From positions 62,001 to 126,000 of the forward strand of contig LVAJ01000034.1 in NCBI GenBank assembly GCA_001603005.1: a stretch of DNA of 64,000 bases, in the 5' to 3' direction. The position numbers and the translations under genes were made by a program. The stretch is from Clostridiales bacterium Firm_04. GTDB lineage: Bacteria; Bacillota; Clostridia; Oscillospirales; Ruminococcaceae. Positions 17,331 to 25,463 of the stretch are shown piece by piece. The notes below the pieces were generated by a model that was not told where the DNA came from, searched no databases, and saw only the letters and a program-made list of their open reading frames with translations. The stretch's first letter is position 1; every line of letters starts with the position of its first letter.

Positions 17331-19148
17331 ATGAAGGAATCCTATCAGAATCTGCGTGAAAGGCTGCGCGGAAAATACCGGCAGCTTCAGGAGATCCGTA
17401 CCCACAACCAGACGGCGCATCCGGTCGGCAATGCGCTGCTTGCATGGCTGTTCCCGCTGCCGATCGTCTGCCTTGCCGAGCTGAATCAATATGTAGAGCC
17501 GTCCGCATTTTTCGAGTTCTGTGCAGAGCGCCCCGGCGTTCTGCTGTTTGACTTTCTGATCGCCTATCTGATCTACGTCACGCTGCTGATGCTGACGAAC
17601 CGCGTCTGGCTGTCCGCATGGATACAGGGCGGCGCATATATGATCATCAGCGTGGTGGAGCTGTTCAAATACAGCACGAACGGCAATCACTTCAAGCTGA
17701 CCGACCTCTCGCTTGCACCGAGCGTCAAAAACCTGACCAGCTTTGCGTATATCAAGATCACAGTGCCGCTGATCATCTATCTGTTTCTGGCAGTGCTGCT
17801 GCTTTCCGCCGTCTTTTTGCGGAATCCGGCGTTTACGCGGCCGTGGCGCAAGCGGATCCTGCCGGCGTTCTGCTCCGTGGCAGCCGCCTGTGCGATCGTC
17901 TGTGTCCCGCAGATCTCGGATACGGTCTACGGCGTATTCGATGTCGATACGAGCGAATCCGAAAACGCATTTTCCACCAATGAAAAATTCCGGCGCAACA
18001 GCATGCTGGCATTTCTGGTGCAGTCCGCGAGCGAACAGCTGGAACATCTGCTGGACGAACCGGAGGGCTATTCGCAGGAAGCCGTTTCCGCGGCGCTGAC
18101 CGCAGAGCCGGTCTCCGCTTCTGCAAAGCAGCAGCCGAATGTGCTCGTCATCATGTCCGAATCCTTTGCGGATTTCCGCCGTCTGAACGGCACGGAAGGT
18201 CTCGTCGATCCGGCAGTCTATGCCGATTTCGATGCAGTCGCCGCAGAAAGCCATGTGCTAAACGCCGCCGTCCCGACCTTTGCGTCCTATACCGTCCGCA
18301 CGGAATTTGAGCTGATGTACGGTCTGCCCGTGCGCAGTCTCATGGACACGATCACCCCGCAGAGAAGCATCACCGTCGAACAGCCGTCTTCGATGGTCTC
18401 CTATTACAACGGCTGCGGCTACAATACATATTATGTCCACCCGTTTGTCAGCACCTTTTACGGCAGAGATGAGATTTACAGCACCTACGGCTTTGACCGC
18501 ATGCTCTTTGCCGACAGCCTGACCGTTCCCGCAAAGGAATACGGCAACGGGTATATTTCCGATGAAGTCATCACCGATCAGCTGCTGGAACTTGTGCAGG
18601 AAAGCAGCGAGCCGGTCTACATCCATACGACCACGATGCAGAATCATCAGCCGTATGACTGGATCCCCGACAGCACGGAGCTGGACGTCTATCTCGAAGG
18701 CGTCCGCAATTCCGGCAAAGCGCTGCGCCGCCTGACGCAGTCGCTCGCGAAGCTGGACGAACCGACCGTCCTGCTGTTCATCGGCGATCATTTTCCGTCC
18801 ATGCGTGCCGAGGGCAATATCTACGATGCACTCGGCATCAACAGCAAAAACTGTGCCGTGCTCTATGAGCAGCCCGCGCTCATCTGGAGCAATTTCAAGC
18901 TGGATGCATCCGCACTCCCGCAGGAAACAGTGTCTGCATTCTATCTGACACCGTTGCTGCTGCGTGCCGCCGGACTGCCGGTCGATGCGTTCTACGGCAC
19001 GGTGCTCCGGCAAATGGAGACCGATCCGGTCTACACATCTATTTTCATGGAACCGGAGCAGCGAAATGACATTCTGGATCTTCTGACCTATGACCGCATC
19101 GCAGGCGAAAGCTATTCCGGCACACGCCCTGCCGAAGCGGATGACTGA
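17331..19148 (+). CDS. LTA synthase family sulfatase, membrane-bound
   Basis: The 605-residue protein has an N-terminal membrane domain of about five segments (residues 28-200), then an extracellular alkaline phosphatase/sulfatase domain. Visible active-site elements are VLVIMSESFADF (metal ligand), FASYTVRTEFELMYGLP (region of the nucleophilic Thr), HTTTMQNHQPYD and LFIGDHFPS (metal His/Asp). LTA synthases move glycerol-phosphate from phosphatidylglycerol onto glycolipid-linked teichoic acid at the outer membrane face. Relatives transfer other phospho-groups, so the exact substrate is inferred. A hydrolase gene follows after 49 bp and may share its transcript. Confidence 0.9.
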   Translation: MKESYQNLRERLRGKYRQLQEIRTHNQTAHPVGNALLAWLFPLPIVCLAELNQYVEPSAFFEFCAERPGVLLFDFLIAYLIYVTLLMLTNRVWLSAWIQGGAYMIISVVELFKYSTNGNHFKLTDLSLAPSVKNLTSFAYIKITVPLIIYLFLAVLLLSAVFLRNPAFTRPWRKRILPAFCSVAAACAIVCVPQISDTVYGVFDVDTSESENAFSTNEKFRRNSMLAFLVQSASEQLEHLLDEPEGYSQEAVSAALTAEPVSASAKQQPNVLVIMSESFADFRRLNGTEGLVDPAVYADFDAVAAESHVLNAAVPTFASYTVRTEFELMYGLPVRSLMDTITPQRSITVEQPSSMVSYYNGCGYNTYYVHPFVSTFYGRDEIYSTYGFDRMLFADSLTVPAKEYGNGYISDEVITDQLLELVQESSEPVYIHTTTMQNHQPYDWIPDSTELDVYLEGVRNSGKALRRLTQSLAKLDEPTVLLFIGDHFPSMRAEGNIYDALGINSKNCAVLYEQPALIWSNFKLDASALPQETVSAFYLTPLLLRAAGLPVDAFYGTVLRQMETDPVYTSIFMEPEQRNDILDLLTYDRIAGESYSGTRPAEADD

Positions 19149-19197
19149 ACCTCAAGCTGACCGCCTCTGAATCCCACCACAGAAAGGAATCCTGAAC

Positions 19198-20181
19198 TTG
19201 AAGAAAACGAAGAAAATCGGTAAGGTGATCAAATGGATCTTTCTGATCCTGCTTGTGCTGCTCATTCTGATGACGCTCTGGAACATGATCTGCGGCATCA
19301 GCGAGAAAAAAGATCTGAAAGCGCTTGATTACGGGCAAAAGGTCGATGTCGGCGGCAAGAACATGGTCGCGAATATCGTCGGCGAAGAACATGACACGAC
19401 CGTCATTCTCCTGCCGGGACTCGGCAGCGATTCGCCGGTACTGGAATTTAAGCCGCTGGCAGAGAAGCTCTCCGAACAGTACCGTGTCATCACGGTCGAG
19501 CCGTTCGGCTACGGTCTGTCCGATCTGAGCGGCAACGAGCGCAGCTTCAATGCGATCGTCAATGAGCTGCACAGCTGCGTGCAGTCCCTCGGCTGCGAAC
19601 GCTATTACCTCATGGCACATTCGCTCTCCGGCGTCTATTCGCTGGCATGGGCAAATCAGTATCCGGATGAAGTGGAAGGCTTCATCGGCATTGATCCGTC
19701 CGTCCCGAAGCAGATGGACTACAACCCGTTTCCGGTCGATATGGTCACACTGAACAAGGCAGTGGGCAATCTCGCCCGTTTTAACAATTTCATCGGCATC
19801 CGCCGGCTGACCTCTGTCTCGGATCCGCGCAATGTCCTGACCGCCGATCCGACCTATCCGTATACGGATGATGAACTGAAAACATTCCGCCTGCTGACGC
19901 TGCACCGTGCATTCAACAAGGACGTTCTCGGTGAGCTCGACAAGCTGAGCGACAATATGACCGCGATGAAGCAGATGACCTTCCCGCAGGAAGTCCCCGT
20001 GCTGAATTTCGTCTGCACATCGAACTGCGAGATGATCCCCGAATGGGAACAGCTGCACCGCGATATCATCACGGAAACCGAACGCAGCAAGGTCATCAGG
20101 CTGGAAGGCGAACACTATCTCCATTTCGACAATCTGCAAAACATTGTCGATGCGGTATTTGAATGGATCCCCGCTGCGTAA
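19198..20181 (+). CDS. Membrane-anchored alpha/beta hydrolase
   Basis: The 327-residue protein starts at TTG (19198) after GAAAGGAA. It has a basic N-terminus (MKKTKKIGKVIK), one membrane anchor (WIFLILLVLLILMTLWNMI) and an alpha/beta hydrolase domain. The oxyanion region is VILLPGLGSDSPVLEF, the nucleophile elbow AHSLSGVYSLAW (Ser near residue 143) and the C-terminal His EGEHYLHFDN. The last Gly of the usual GxSxG is shifted, but Ser and His are in place. The protein resembles the hydrolase at 51043-52137. The substrate is unknown. It follows the LTA-synthase-like gene in the same direction. Confidence 0.87.
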   Translation: MKKTKKIGKVIKWIFLILLVLLILMTLWNMICGISEKKDLKALDYGQKVDVGGKNMVANIVGEEHDTTVILLPGLGSDSPVLEFKPLAEKLSEQYRVITVEPFGYGLSDLSGNERSFNAIVNELHSCVQSLGCERYYLMAHSLSGVYSLAWANQYPDEVEGFIGIDPSVPKQMDYNPFPVDMVTLNKAVGNLARFNNFIGIRRLTSVSDPRNVLTADPTYPYTDDELKTFRLLTLHRAFNKDVLGELDKLSDNMTAMKQMTFPQEVPVLNFVCTSNCEMIPEWEQLHRDIITETERSKVIRLEGEHYLHFDNLQNIVDAVFEWIPAA

Positions 20182-20244
20182 ACGGTGATACGCAGCGCGC
20201 GGCATCATGTGATAAAACAGACAAATCCCCCTACAAATCATAAC

Positions 20245-20287
20245 AATGAAGCAGCTCCTGCATTTTCTGCGGGGGCTGCTTCATTTT
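20245..20287. terminator. Bidirectional terminator between convergent genes
   Basis: AATGAAGCAGC (20245-20255) pairs with GCTGCTTCATT (20275-20285) and inner bases also pair. T-rich sequence follows on the plus strand. Confidence 0.75.
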
Positions 20288-20294
20288 CATCTTT

Positions 20295-21497
20295 TCATTT
20301 GCTCTGCTGCATCTGCGCAAGGATCGCGTCAAAGATGCGGTGTGCGGCATCCTCTTTGGACATTTTCTCCAGCTCGATCTCCTGATCCGCCGTAATGAGC
20401 GTCAGGATATTAGTATCGGTGCCGAAGCCAGCGCCCTCTTTGCGCAGACTGTTCGCGCAGATCATATCGCAGTTTTTGGATGCGAGCTTCTTGCGCGAAT
20501 TTTCGAGGACATGCTCGGTCTCCATAGAAAAGCCGCAGAGGAACTGTCCGGCTTTTTTGTGTGCGCCGAGATATTTCAGGATATCCTGTGTGCGCTGCAT
20601 TTCGATGCAGAGCGCGCCGTCGGATTTTTTGATCTTCTGATCGGCAGTCTGCACGGGGGTATAGTCAGAGACAGCCGCCGCCTTGATGATGATATCCATG
20701 TCATCCGCGCGCGAGATGACCGCCTCGAACATATCAGCAGCGGAAACGACCGGCACGACCTCTGCAAACAGCGGCGGCTTAGCATCCATATGCGCAGCCA
20801 CGAGCGTGACCGCTGCGCCGCGGCGCACCGCAGCCTGTGCAACTGCAATGCCCATTTTGCCGGACGAATGATTCGTGATGAACCGCACCGGATCGAGCGC
20901 TTCCCGCGTGGCACCGGCGGTCACGAGCACCTTTTTGCCGGCGAGGTCTTTTTCGCAGGCGATCTCGCGCATGATATACTGAAACAGCACGCCTTCTTCC
21001 GGCATTCTGCCGTCGCCGATATCGCCGTTCGCGAGCCGTCCGGTATCGGGCACCGCGATCTCATAGCCGTATCCGGCGAGCTTTTTGAGGTTGTCCTGCA
21101 CGATCGGGTTATGGTACATGTTGTGGTTCATTGCCGGCACGATGATCTTTTTGCACGGGCATGCCATAACGGTCGTGGTCAGCATATCATCCGCAATGCC
21201 GCAGGCGATCTTGCCGATGACATTCGCCGATGCCGGCGCGACCATAACGACGTCTGCCTGCTTCGCGAGCGCAACATGCTCCACGCTGTACTGGAAATTG
21301 CGGTCGAATGTGTCGATCAGGCATTTGTTTGCAGTGAGCGTTTCAAACGTGACCGGATTGATGAACTGCGTGGCATTCTGCGTCATGAGCACCTGCACAT
21401 TGCAGTGCAGCTTGGTCAGCATGCGGACGAGATTCGGGATCTTGTAAGCGGCAATGCTGCCCGTGACAGCGATCACCGCGGTTTTACCTTTCAGCAT
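20295..21497 (-). CDS. coaBC: Bifunctional phosphopantothenoylcysteine decarboxylase / phosphopantothenate-cysteine ligase
   Basis: CoaBC makes 4'-phosphopantetheine for coenzyme A in two steps: CTP-dependent joining of cysteine to phosphopantothenate, then FMN-dependent decarboxylation. The 400-residue protein has an N-terminal flavoprotein domain (VTGSIAAYKIPNLVRML; active His in EHVALAKQADVVMVAPASANVIGKIA; PAMNHNMYHNP; ANGDIGDGRMPE) and a C-terminal ligase domain (KKVLVTAGATREALDPVRFITNHSSGKMG; KIKKSDG; GFSMETE). The length is normal. CoaX and a probable pantothenate transporter lie 2.5-5 kb away, so CoA genes cluster here. Confidence 0.96.
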   Translation of the reverse strand: MLKGKTAVIAVTGSIAAYKIPNLVRMLTKLHCNVQVLMTQNATQFINPVTFETLTANKCLIDTFDRNFQYSVEHVALAKQADVVMVAPASANVIGKIACGIADDMLTTTVMACPCKKIIVPAMNHNMYHNPIVQDNLKKLAGYGYEIAVPDTGRLANGDIGDGRMPEEGVLFQYIMREIACEKDLAGKKVLVTAGATREALDPVRFITNHSSGKMGIAVAQAAVRRGAAVTLVAAHMDAKPPLFAEVVPVVSAADMFEAVISRADDMDIIIKAAAVSDYTPVQTADQKIKKSDGALCIEMQRTQDILKYLGAHKKAGQFLCGFSMETEHVLENSRKKLASKNCDMICANSLRKEGAGFGTDTNILTLITADQEIELEKMSKEDAAHRIFDAILAQMQQSK

Positions 21498-21548
21498 GGG
21501 GGCATCTCCTTTTGTCTGACTGTTTCTGCGGATAAACCGCCTGTTACT

Positions 21549-21577
21549 ATTATAACATTTCGTGTCCGGCGCGTCAA
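21549..21577 (-). promoter_or_regulatory. coaBC promoter
   Basis: On the minus strand TTGACG (21572-21577), a 17-bp spacer and TATAAT (21549-21554). Confidence 0.75.
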
Positions 21578-21597
21578 GTCAAAAAAATCCATGCAGC

Positions 21598-21627
21598 TGT
21601 AACAAAACAGACCGAAAAGTTGTTATC
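21598..21627 (+). promoter_or_regulatory. Possible ECF-type promoter of the second sigma operon
   Basis: TGTAAC (21598-21603) and GTTATC (21622-21627) resemble an extracytoplasmic-function promoter, which would fit autoregulation. No good sigma-A boxes are visible. The 18-bp spacing is longer than usual, so the call is weak. Confidence 0.3.
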
Positions 21628-21659
21628 ATAGATAGGAACGCAGAAAGGAGGCGAACCCA

Positions 21660-22217
21660 ATGGATGACAAAGAACTGCTGGCACTCTACGAAGCACGGGA
21701 CGAGCGCGCCGTCTCGGAAACGCAGACGCAGTACGGAACGCAGGGCAGGCGCATTGCCATGCGCATTCTGGGCAGCGCAGAAGACGCGGAGGAATGCCTG
21801 AACGATGCGCTGCTGAAGGTCTGGGAATCCGTCCCGCCGAAAAAGCCGCCGAGCATAGCAGCATACCTGACCGCGATCACGCGCAATTGTGCGCTCAACC
21901 GCCTGAAAGCCGACCAGCGGCTGATGCGCGGCGGCGGACAGGCACCCGCAGTGCTGGATGAGCTTGCGGAATGCATTCCGGCAGCAGATTCGGTCGAAGA
22001 CGAATTTGACCGCCGCTGCTTTCTGGCATTGCTGGAACGCTTTCTGGAAACGCTTCCGCAGGAACGCAGGGTGATCTTTGTACAGCGATACTGGTATTTC
22101 AGCAGCTGCCGGGAGATCGCAGAAGCCTGCGGCATCACCGAGGGCAAGGTGCGTGTGAACCTGACACGCATGCGCCGTGCACTGAAACTGTATCTGGAAA
22201 AGGAGGAATCCTTATGA
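21660..22217 (+). CDS. RNA polymerase sigma-70 family factor (ECF-like)
   Basis: The 185-residue protein has a region 2 with RILGSAEDAEECLNDALLKVWESVPP and a region 4 with LPQERRVIFVQRYWYFSSCREIAEACGITEGKVRVNLTRMRRALKLYL. In the segment between them, LTAITRNCALNRLKADQR is the typical end of region 2. ATG 21660 follows AAAGGAGGCG. The gene overlaps the next one by 4 bp (ATGA), so a sigma factor and a membrane protein are co-translated, as in the pair at 2898-4101. Confidence 0.92.
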   Translation: MDDKELLALYEARDERAVSETQTQYGTQGRRIAMRILGSAEDAEECLNDALLKVWESVPPKKPPSIAAYLTAITRNCALNRLKADQRLMRGGGQAPAVLDELAECIPAADSVEDEFDRRCFLALLERFLETLPQERRVIFVQRYWYFSSCREIAEACGITEGKVRVNLTRMRRALKLYLEKEESL

Positions 22218-23140
22218 AAAGCATGGATATGCTCGAATGGATGAACGATCTCGATGCAAAATATCTCACAGAAGCAGCCCCGCCGGAATCCCGCATCCGG
22301 CACAGACGCACCCGCCGTACAGCGCCGGCACTGATTGCGGCAGCAGCAGCAGTGCTCTGCCTGACGGTCGGTGCGGGCGCATATGTCCGGCGCAACACCG
22401 ACCTGCTGGATCAGTGGTTCGGCGCAGGCGGTGAAGCATCCGTCACGGAAGCCGCGCTGCCGGAGCCGGTCGTCTACGAAAATGAACATGTCCGCCTGAC
22501 CGTGGAAACCGAGCTGGACGACGGCGTAAAGCACATTGTCCTGCTGAGCTGCGAGCGGTTGGACGGCACTCCGTTTGATGATTTCTGGCACAACGGAACG
22601 CATACTGCATTTGTCAATGAAGCAGGCGAACTCAGAGGAACATCCGGCGGCGGCGCATTTGCTTTCGGCTATCCGGACAGCGAAGATCCGATGCATCTGC
22701 CGAAGTATCTTGCAGCCTACGAATACACGGCAGATCTGGAAGCCGGTGCGGATCATCTGGAATTTCAGCAGTTCGGATTTGCAGCGGAGCAGGGACAGGA
22801 AAATCTGCTCGAAGGCATCCGCATTCCGCTGCATGCAGGCAAAAACACCGCGCTTGCAGATTTTGAAACGGTCGATGGCGTACATTTGCAGCTTTCGTGC
22901 TTTGAACTGCTCTATGAGGGCGCGGAACCGGATGATCCCTTTGTCCCCGCGGTTCTGATCTTCAAGGACGGCAGCAGAAAGACGCTCGAACCAAAATGCA
23001 CCGACAGTCATCCAATCAGAGATGAAAACGGGAATGAGACTGCCGATTGCCGCATCAGCTATACAGAATTTGATTATGTCGATGTCAGCACAGTCACCGC
23101 AGTCGAATTCGGCGGTGTGCTCTATCACAGAATCGGCTGA
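22214..23140 (+). CDS. Single-pass membrane protein, probable anti-sigma factor
   Basis: The 308-residue product has a short cytoplasmic N-terminus (MLEWMNDLDAKYLTEA), one membrane segment near residues 36-58 (APALIAAAAAVLCLTVGAGAYV) and an extracellular domain of about 240 residues with no family I recognise. Translational coupling to an ECF sigma gene and this topology point to an anti-sigma factor with an external sensing domain. That role is inferred. Its N-terminal segment is similar in layout, but not clearly in sequence, to that of the DUF4367 protein. Confidence 0.8.
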   Translation: MKSMDMLEWMNDLDAKYLTEAAPPESRIRHRRTRRTAPALIAAAAAVLCLTVGAGAYVRRNTDLLDQWFGAGGEASVTEAALPEPVVYENEHVRLTVETELDDGVKHIVLLSCERLDGTPFDDFWHNGTHTAFVNEAGELRGTSGGGAFAFGYPDSEDPMHLPKYLAAYEYTADLEAGADHLEFQQFGFAAEQGQENLLEGIRIPLHAGKNTALADFETVDGVHLQLSCFELLYEGAEPDDPFVPAVLIFKDGSRKTLEPKCTDSHPIRDENGNETADCRISYTEFDYVDVSTVTAVEFGGVLYHRIG

Positions 23141-23145
23141 ACCCG

Positions 23146-23180
23146 AAACGGTCTCCGGACAGCACGGAGACCGTTTTTTT
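23146..23180 (+). terminator. Terminator of the second sigma operon
   Basis: The arms ACGGTCTCC and GGAGACCGT are followed by seven T residues. The right half of this site is repeated at 23693. Confidence 0.85.
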
Positions 23181-23199
23181 CGGCAGCACACAAAATTCC
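23162..23199 (+). repeat. Direct repeat, left copy (half terminator)
   Basis: GCACGGAGACCGTTTTTTT and the following GGCAGCACACAAAATTCC recur with a few changes at 23693-23732. The two copies bracket the AT-rich cassette. Confidence 0.75.
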
Positions 23200-23215
23200 G
23201 CCTTTCGCATGGGTA

Positions 23216-23246
23216 TAAAAAAGCACCTGCCGTAGCAAGTGCTTTG
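23216..23246 (-). terminator. Terminator of the 108-residue protein gene
   Basis: On the minus strand AAAGCACTTGC pairs with GCAGGTGCTTT, followed by a T run. Confidence 0.65.
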
Positions 23247-23257
23247 TGTATATTCAG

Positions 23258-23584
23258 TTAGCGGTCTAAAGCATAATCATCAGGATATGGGCTGCGGTAT
23301 GGTGTCTTATTATCTGTCAAAATGTCATAGAAGAATGCACAGGCTTGCACCTCTTTATCGCATTTCAAGTGCATCTCCCTTTGCCCACTTTGATTTTGAT
23401 AATAAACAAGCCACATATCTGCACTGTTTTCAAGGCAATAGAAGCCATTGCATCCATATACTGGCGAGCCTCCAATCTGCTGACCATCTTTCATGATAAG
23501 GTATCTTATTTCTGGGACGCCAACAGAGCGAAGTTCTTGATACAATTTGTACGCATCGCTTATTCTCGCTTTTTTCTTTGACAA
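23258..23584 (-). CDS. Small hypothetical protein in an AT-rich cassette
   Basis: The start is TTG at 23584, 8 nt after GGAGG. It gives a 108-residue protein beginning SKKKARISDAYKLYQELRS. A longer reading upstream has no ribosome binding site. The body is mixed alpha/beta (PEIRYLIMKDGQQIGG, GFYCLENSADMWLVYYQNQSG, KCDKEVQACAFFYDIL), with several Cys and aromatic residues and no signal peptide. No family is recognised. The gene has its own promoter (23636-23664) and terminator, is clearly more AT-rich than its neighbours, and lies between two copies of a half terminator. These are signs of recent acquisition as a self-contained unit. Confidence 0.75.
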   Translation of the reverse strand: MSKKKARISDAYKLYQELRSVGVPEIRYLIMKDGQQIGGSPVYGCNGFYCLENSADMWLVYYQNQSGQREMHLKCDKEVQACAFFYDILTDNKTPYRSPYPDDYALDR

Positions 23585-23635
23585 GGTTGATACCTCCAAT
23601 CATGCAAGTAATAATCTGGTCATTCCTATATTGGA

Positions 23636-23664
23636 AGTATAGCATATCAGCGAGAAAAAGTCAA
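23636..23664 (-). promoter_or_regulatory. Promoter of the 108-residue protein gene
   Basis: On the minus strand TTGACT (23659-23664), a 17-bp spacer and TATACT (23636-23641). Confidence 0.7.
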
Positions 23665-23692
23665 TCAGAGCGCATCAAAGTCCTCCTGTCCG

Positions 23693-23732
23693 GCACGGAG
23701 ACCGTTTTTTTGCAGCAGCACGCACAAAATCC
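23693..23732 (+). repeat. Direct repeat, right copy (half terminator)
   Basis: This copy has GCACGGAGACCGTTTTTTT then GCAGCAGCACGCACAAAATC. It matches 23162-23199 except for small insertions. The left arm of the terminator hairpin is missing here. Confidence 0.75.
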
Positions 23733-23767
23733 TGTGTTTCACGCAGCAAAATTGTCCGGATCGGCTC

Positions 23768-23796
23768 TTGTAATTTTTTCCGGAATGTGCTATAAT
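23768..23796 (+). promoter_or_regulatory. Promoter of the ECF transporter/coaX operon
   Basis: TTGTAA (23768-23773), a 17-bp spacer and TATAAT (23791-23796). Confidence 0.7.
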
Positions 23797-23850
23797 AGTG
23801 CTACTGTATTGTATCCCCGCAAGGGGAATGATAACAAGGAGGACTTTGAA

Positions 23851-24486
23851 ATGAACGCAAAATCCAGAACCAAGACCATCGTGATCCTCGGCATGATGAC
23901 AGCGCTGCTGCTGCTGTTCTCATTCACCCCGTTCGGCACCATTCCGGTCGGACCGCTGTCGATCACACTCAACATCATCCCGATCGCAATTGCAGCGATT
24001 GCCCTCGGACCGGTAGGCGGTCTCGTCATCGGATCCGTTTTCGGCATTCTGAGCTTTCTGCAGTGCTTCGGCATCGGCATTCCGAGCGGCATGGGCGCGA
24101 CTTTGGTCTCGATCAACCCGTTCCTCGCATTTGTACAGCGGTTTGTGCCGCGTGCGCTGGACGGCCTGCTCATCGGACTGATCCACAAGGGACTTTCTAA
24201 AAAAATCGGCGGCGGCAAGGCAAGCTTTGTCACAGGCTTCTGCTCCGCATTCTTCAACACCGCGTTCTTCATGAGCGCACTGGTGCTGCTGTTCGGCAAG
24301 ACCGATTATGTGCAGGGACTTTTTGAGAAGTTCGGTCAGCAGTATTCCCTCGCCGGCACGTTTCTGTTCATCTGCGCATTCGTCGGCATCAATGCAGTCG
24401 TCGAGATGATCACATCCACGATCATCAGCGGCGGTGTCGGCGCAGCGCTGTATCACGCGCATATTCTGCCGGTCAATCAGGAATAA
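23851..24486 (+). CDS. ECF transporter S component, probable pantothenate importer
   Basis: The 211-residue integral membrane protein starts at ATG 23851 after AAGGAGG. About six hydrophobic segments are visible (VILGMMTALLLLFSFTPFG; ITLNIIPIAIAAIALGPVGGLVIGSVFGILSFL; FVTGFCSAFFNTAFFMSALVLLFG; FLFICAFVGINAVVEMITSTII). S components bind a vitamin and dock to a shared EcfAA'T energising module. The next gene, 24 bp on, is pantothenate kinase and CoaBC is nearby, so pantothenate (a PanT role) is the likely substrate. That assignment rests on context. The EcfAA'T genes are not in the window. Confidence 0.88.
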   Translation: MNAKSRTKTIVILGMMTALLLLFSFTPFGTIPVGPLSITLNIIPIAIAAIALGPVGGLVIGSVFGILSFLQCFGIGIPSGMGATLVSINPFLAFVQRFVPRALDGLLIGLIHKGLSKKIGGGKASFVTGFCSAFFNTAFFMSALVLLFGKTDYVQGLFEKFGQQYSLAGTFLFICAFVGINAVVEMITSTIISGGVGAALYHAHILPVNQE

Positions 24487-24510
24487 CGAACAGAAACGGA
24501 GTTGGAAGCA

Positions 24511-25278
24511 ATGGTTTTGGCAGTCGATATCGGCAATACGAATGTTGTTGTGAGCTGTTTTTCGGATGAGGAGATCCTGTTCACGGAACGGCTTGCAACG
24601 GCACCGCTCTCGACAGATCTCGAATACACGGTGCTGATCCAGACCGTGCTCGATCTGAACGGCATGCGGGCAGCCGACTGCGACGGCAGCATCATCTCCT
24701 CGGTCGTCCCGCCCGTGACGCAGACAGTGCGTTCGGCGGTGCTGCGGATGACCGGAAAAGAGCCGCTGATCGTCGGCGCAGGCGTCAAAACCGGACTGAA
24801 AATTCTGATCGACAATCCGGCAGCACTCGGCAGCGACCGTGTTGCAGATGCTGTCGCAGCATCGCATTATTATCCGCTTCCGGTAATCACCGTGGACATG
24901 GGCACGGCGACGACGATCTCCGTGATTGATCCGGACAAGCGGTTTCTGGGCGGTCTGATCATCCCCGGCGTGCGGGTATCGCTGGATTCGCTTTCCAGCC
25001 GTGCCGCGCAGCTTCCGGCGATCAGTCTGGAGCCTGCAAAGCGCGTCATCGCGACGAATACCGTTGACTGCATGAAAAGCGGCATCATTTACAGCGCCGC
25101 AGCGGGCATCGACGGCGTGATCGACCGCGTAGAGGAGGAGCTCGGCACAAGCTGTACGGTCGTGGCGACCGGCGGCAATGCGGGCAGGATCATCCCGTTT
25201 TGCAGACGAAAGATCACGCTGGACGAGAATCTGCTGCTCAAGGGCTTGATGCTCATTTATAAGAAAAATCAAAAGTAA
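24511..25278 (+). CDS. coaX: Type III pantothenate kinase
   Basis: CoaX phosphorylates pantothenate with ATP, the first step of coenzyme A synthesis. The protein starts VLAVDIGNTNVVVSCF, with the ATP-binding DIGNTN loop. It also has VGAGVKTGLKILIDNPAALGSDRVADAVAA, the catalytic Asp segment ITVDMGTATTISVID, and FLGGLIIPGVRVSLDSLSSRAAQLP. The length of 255 residues is normal. ATG 24511 follows GGAG, and the TTG at 24502 is less likely. It is the second gene of an operon with the S component. Confidence 0.95.
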   Translation: MVLAVDIGNTNVVVSCFSDEEILFTERLATAPLSTDLEYTVLIQTVLDLNGMRAADCDGSIISSVVPPVTQTVRSAVLRMTGKEPLIVGAGVKTGLKILIDNPAALGSDRVADAVAASHYYPLPVITVDMGTATTISVIDPDKRFLGGLIIPGVRVSLDSLSSRAAQLPAISLEPAKRVIATNTVDCMKSGIIYSAAAGIDGVIDRVEEELGTSCTVVATGGNAGRIIPFCRRKITLDENLLLKGLMLIYKKNQK

Positions 25279-25331
25279 CGCATACAATACAGGATATGCC
25301 GTGACATACGGCAGCTTACAAAGAGGTTTGA

Positions 25332-25373
25332 CCGCAGCACTTCCGGAATCATGACGGAGGTGCTGCGGTTTTT
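25332..25373 (+). terminator. Terminator after coaX
   Basis: CCGCAGCAC (25332-25340) and GTGCTGCGG (25360-25368) are followed by TTTTT. Confidence 0.85.
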
Positions 25374-25463
25374 CATGCCGCATGCACCGGATCCGCGCCC
25401 GCTGCATAAGCTGTATTACAGGCGCCTGCGCGTCTGGAATCCAGATAGAAACGAGTGAGGATT

